A DNA stretch of 7,522 nt, taken from Candidatus Ratteibacteria bacterium (GTDB lineage Bacteria > CAIJMQ01). The position numbers and the translations under genes were made by a program. Shown here one piece after another: positions 5,450 through 7,522 of this stretch (positions are counted from its first letter, which is position 1; the number at the start of each line of letters is the position of its first letter). The DNA is taken from contig JAQURI010000077.1 in assembly GCA_028715665.1 (NCBI GenBank), positions 1-7,522 of the forward strand. The letters are read 5' to 3'. The notes beneath the pieces are model-generated. The model worked only from the letters and a program-made list of their open reading frames with translations. It searched no databases and had not been told where the DNA came from.

Positions 5450-7139
5450 ATAGTTTTCTAAATCTAATAACCCATTTTTTTTCGCCAGTGGCATAGGCGG
5501 GGATAGTGAACAGCAATTGTACAAGGCGTTTATCGTCAGCACCCAACTGGTATGATTCGGCTTTACTTGTTATGTTATATAAAGAACCGGGAAGTTTTTC
5601 AAAAGTGGCTCCATTATTTTTTGATAATTCCACAACCAATTTTTTATCTTCTGCCTTCAATCCCGACACAAAGATAGCAGGTTCATAATACGCAATCGCA
5701 GATTCAACACTTACTCCGCGCATAGTATCAAAAACAATTTCTGCGATTTTGTTTTCGTTAGCTTCAACATGATAAGCGCCGCTTTCCAAATTATAGCCGC
5801 GATGGAATCCTGCCCCCTCCTGCAATTTCCCTACTCTGGCTTCTGCATAAGGATTACGATAATCATCTGCATAGGGCAAAGCGTCAGCAACACTTTTAAT
5901 CCGCGGTAAAATCTTTCCTTTTTCCGTCCCAAGATGCGCCATGAAATAGCGATGATGTTCCCGAAACATTCGCCATCCTCTTCTTGCTACCTGCGTATAG
6001 GAAAGATTCTTATAACCTGTATCGTTAAATACAGAATAATTTGCGCCCCGGAAAAGTTCATAAAATGCAAGCAAACTTCCGAACTGCCGCGGAGAACGCG
6101 TCCAATGCGCAAGAACATAATCATCTTCAACAGGCGGAGTCCTGTCTCGGAACAAATCGCTTGCTCTCATGTTTTCAAATAAGATATCGCCGTTACTTCC
6201 CCCCTGCCAATAACTTATGTACGGCGAATCCCTATCATCTCCGTCAGCATGTATAGAAAAAGTTTCATCCAATATATTCGTCCTGCGGATAATAAAATCT
6301 AAATTAGTTCCGAACTCCACCTCTGAAGATAAAATCAAAGTGTCTTCGTCAATCCTATCGTCAATTCCTATCGGACCCCAACCGCCTTTAGAACTTTCGA
6401 TAGAATCACCGTGCGTTACCCACGGGTCCACAAAGTTTGTTCCGTTAACAGCGGTTACTCTGTTCCCTTCAACATTAATGCCCTTGCCTTCTCCGCCAGG
6501 TCCCTGAGAACGGATTTCATCCCTCTTTTCAGGAACCACAGCGTCAAATTTTATATTTATCCTGCCTGTGGGATAAAAAGTCCATTCAGTCGTCGTATGC
6601 ACCATATCCGATTCTATAAACCTGTCATTGCGCGGGCCATCGGCATTGTTTAATCTCGGATAGCATTTTTGCCTAACACGTAACCGAACTGGTGTATTTT
6701 CCAGAATCTCCAAAGAGGCGCGTCCGGGGTTATTGTTCCTGCCAACAGTCGTCATAAATTCCTGGTCACCCCATAAATAAACGTCATAATCAAAAATACC
6801 GCCCTGAGAGTACCACGGCCCGGTAAGAAGATTATCCTGCATCTTGGGGTCATAAACCTTATCAAACATTTGATAGATTCCGCCGTTATAGAAAAGGCTA
6901 AATACGACCTTCCACTCTGTAGTTTCTATAATTAATTCCTTATCTTCTGTCGCCAAATTGTCCCTGATAATGAGTTCGTCTTTCGGGAGCACAAAGGCAC
7001 CTGTAGATTGTTGTGCCAGAAGAAAAGAACTGTTTGCGAAAATTGTAAAAAGAATAACTGTTTTAAATATGATTCTTCTCGTTCCAATTGTCATCTTCTT
7101 TAAGAATCCCACTATAAATATCAAAACATATCTTTTCAT
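5448..7139 (-). CDS. exported beta-rich protein of unknown family
   Basis: A 563-aa protein I do not recognise. Residues 1-43 contain positive charges and two hydrophobic stretches (4-13 and 23-42) ending in FLLAQQS, which fits an export signal cut after LLA. A start at Met16 would give a more ordinary signal peptide, but its upstream AAAGAAG touches the codon, whereas ATG 7139 has AAAGAGA five bases away. The mature part is rich in aromatic, Asp and Gly residues in alternating strand-like patterns, with one Cys (159). Residues 70-95 (WKVVFSLFYNGGIYQMFDKV) resemble the opening of a galactose-mutarotase-like beta-sandwich, and 480-563 look like a terminal beta domain. Dense conserved-looking patches include WGDQEF 123-128, WVTHGDS 240-246 and FREHHRYFMAHLG 392-404. 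It lies 27 bases after the ferredoxin gene and upstream of the kinase. A carbohydrate-active enzyme or lyase is possible from context only. Confidence 0.8.
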   Translation of the reverse strand: MKRYVLIFIVGFLKKMTIGTRRIIFKTVILFTIFANSSFLLAQQSTGAFVLPKDELIIRDNLATEDKELIIETTEWKVVFSLFYNGGIYQMFDKVYDPKMQDNLLTGPWYSQGGIFDYDVYLWGDQEFMTTVGRNNNPGRASLEILENTPVRLRVRQKCYPRLNNADGPRNDRFIESDMVHTTTEWTFYPTGRINIKFDAVVPEKRDEIRSQGPGGEGKGINVEGNRVTAVNGTNFVDPWVTHGDSIESSKGGWGPIGIDDRIDEDTLILSSEVEFGTNLDFIIRRTNILDETFSIHADGDDRDSPYISYWQGGSNGDILFENMRASDLFRDRTPPVEDDYVLAHWTRSPRQFGSLLAFYELFRGANYSVFNDTGYKNLSYTQVARRGWRMFREHHRYFMAHLGTEKGKILPRIKSVADALPYADDYRNPYAEARVGKLQEGAGFHRGYNLESGAYHVEANENKIAEIVFDTMRGVSVESAIAYYEPAIFVSGLKAEDKKLVVELSKNNGATFEKLPGSLYNITSKAESYQLGADDKRLVQLLFTIPAYATGEKKWVIRFRKL

Positions 7140-7166
7140 GACAATCTCTTTACCTTAATTTGTACA

Positions 7167-7379
7167 TTATTCAATTAATTTAACCGCTTTATATTTACAG
7201 GCATCAACACAAGCGCCGCAGTCAACACAAAGCGATGCGTCATATTCAACAATTTTTCCCCGCTTCAGCGCATCAACAGGACACGCTTCAACGCAACCGT
7301 CGCAAGCGCTGCCGCACGAACACGACATGCACTTACCATCTTTCCAGCAGCATTTTTCATAATCGATCTTTATAGGCAT
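7167..7379 (-). CDS. Cys-rich two-cluster 4Fe-4S ferredoxin
   Basis: A 70-aa ferredoxin-like protein with 12 cysteines. The C-terminal cluster motif is standard: C51-x2-C54-x2-C57-x3-C61. The N-terminal one is C22-x3-C26-x2-C29-x3-C33-P, a spacing variant. In addition, C10, C11, C17 and C20 precede it, so there are four cysteines beyond those needed for two [4Fe-4S] clusters. Small proteins of this type carry low-potential electrons in the cytoplasm of anaerobes. ATG 7379 is the first start in a plausible frame but has no clear Shine-Dalgarno sequence; the upstream gene stops only 16 bases away, so translational coupling is likely. The redox partner is not visible. It is followed after 27 bases by the exported 563-aa protein, whose connection to it is not obvious. 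Confidence 0.85.
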   Translation of the reverse strand: MPIKIDYEKCCWKDGKCMSCSCGSACDGCVEACPVDALKRGKIVEYDASLCVDCGACVDACKYKAVKLIE

Positions 7380-7395
7380 TTTTAATTCTGCGAGT

Positions 7396-7522
7396 TCATT
7401 TCTTATCTAAATCAGGATGTCTTTCAATAGCGTGGAAGCCGAACCGCTTACATTTTTTACAGCGCCCCAATGTATACTTCTTCCACGAAACTGCCCCCCG
7501 ACTAACTCCATACTTGCCCCAC
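7396..7522 (-). CDS. 3' end of an unidentified CxxC protein entering from the right edge (partial)
   Basis: Reading the minus strand in the frame whose first full codon is 7521-7519 gives 41 residues up to TGA at 7396-7398. It begins WGKYGVSRGAVSWKKYTLG, continues RCKKCKRFGFHAIERHP and ends DLDKK. There is no stop in this frame back to the window edge. The strongly basic composition and CKKC suggest a metal-binding or nucleic-acid-binding tail, but half a CxxC pair proves little. It lies 16 bases upstream of the ferredoxin ATG on the same strand, probably in the same operon. The fragment is short, so coding status rests on the open frame, plausible composition and tight spacing. Confidence 0.55.
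   Translation of the reverse strand, partial: WGKYGVSRGAVSWKKYTLGRCKKCKRFGFHAIERHPDLDKK

Noticed and set aside
7382..7399. Five-codon open frame (MNSQN) overlapping the stop of the right-edge gene and ending two bases before the ferredoxin ATG
   Set aside because: Too short and without a ribosome binding site; at most it would help reinitiation at the ferredoxin start.
1..7522. CRISPR array, insertion sequence, tRNA or phage genes
   Set aside because: No regularly spaced repeats, transposase or integrase motifs, tRNA cloverleaf or phage-like products were seen on either strand.

Overview
The window looks like a piece of a bacterial chromosome with a moderately AT-rich composition, strong AGGAGG-type ribosome binding sites and anaerobe-like content (a two-cluster ferredoxin). 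The plant-like GH10 glycosidases with a small C-terminal beta domain, together with a PfkB sugar kinase carrying an RGP..NDRAGEVGR segment, resemble what is found in polysaccharide-degrading Planctomycetota (Phycisphaerae-like) and related lineages. This placement is inferred from protein style, not from a marker gene. I see no tRNA, rRNA, CRISPR array, transposase or integrase.

Left part (1-1539), all on the minus strand: the first five codons of a gene that runs off the left edge, an 8-bp inverted repeat, an Rnk-type transcription factor (GreA/GreB C-terminal fold), and a CNNM/DUF21 membrane protein with a CBS pair. A 230-bp divergent intergenic region (1540-1769) follows. It holds an extended -10 promoter for the DUF21 gene, an inverted repeat just upstream of it, and a long interrupted inverted repeat in the presumed leader of the GH10 pair.

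Centre (1770-4264), plus strand: two tandem GH10 glycoside hydrolases. They align without a single gap over 390 residues, and I hand-counted 240 identities (about 62%). The first has an export signal and the second has none, so one lineage-specific duplication appears to have produced an exported and a cytoplasmic enzyme. A perfect 10-bp hairpin that includes the stop codon of the first gene sits between them. Both copies keep the two catalytic glutamates and the conserved histidine, but both have ITECL where typical GH10 enzymes have ITE-x-D.

Right part (4281-7522), minus strand and convergent to the GH10 pair: in order of transcription, the 3' end of a CxxC protein entering from the right edge, a Cys-rich ferredoxin, a 563-residue exported protein I cannot assign to a family, and, after an 87-bp gap with a good sigma-70-type promoter, a PfkB kinase that could be a 2-keto-3-deoxygluconate kinase. 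A plausible, unproven reading is a small plant or algal polysaccharide locus: extracellular cleavage of a xylan-like glycan, intracellular cleavage of imported oligomers, and entry of uronate-derived keto-deoxy sugar into central metabolism through the kinase. The Rnk and DUF21 genes look like unrelated housekeeping neighbours. Several gene starts chosen here are internal to the longest reading frames because the ribosome binding sites demand it.
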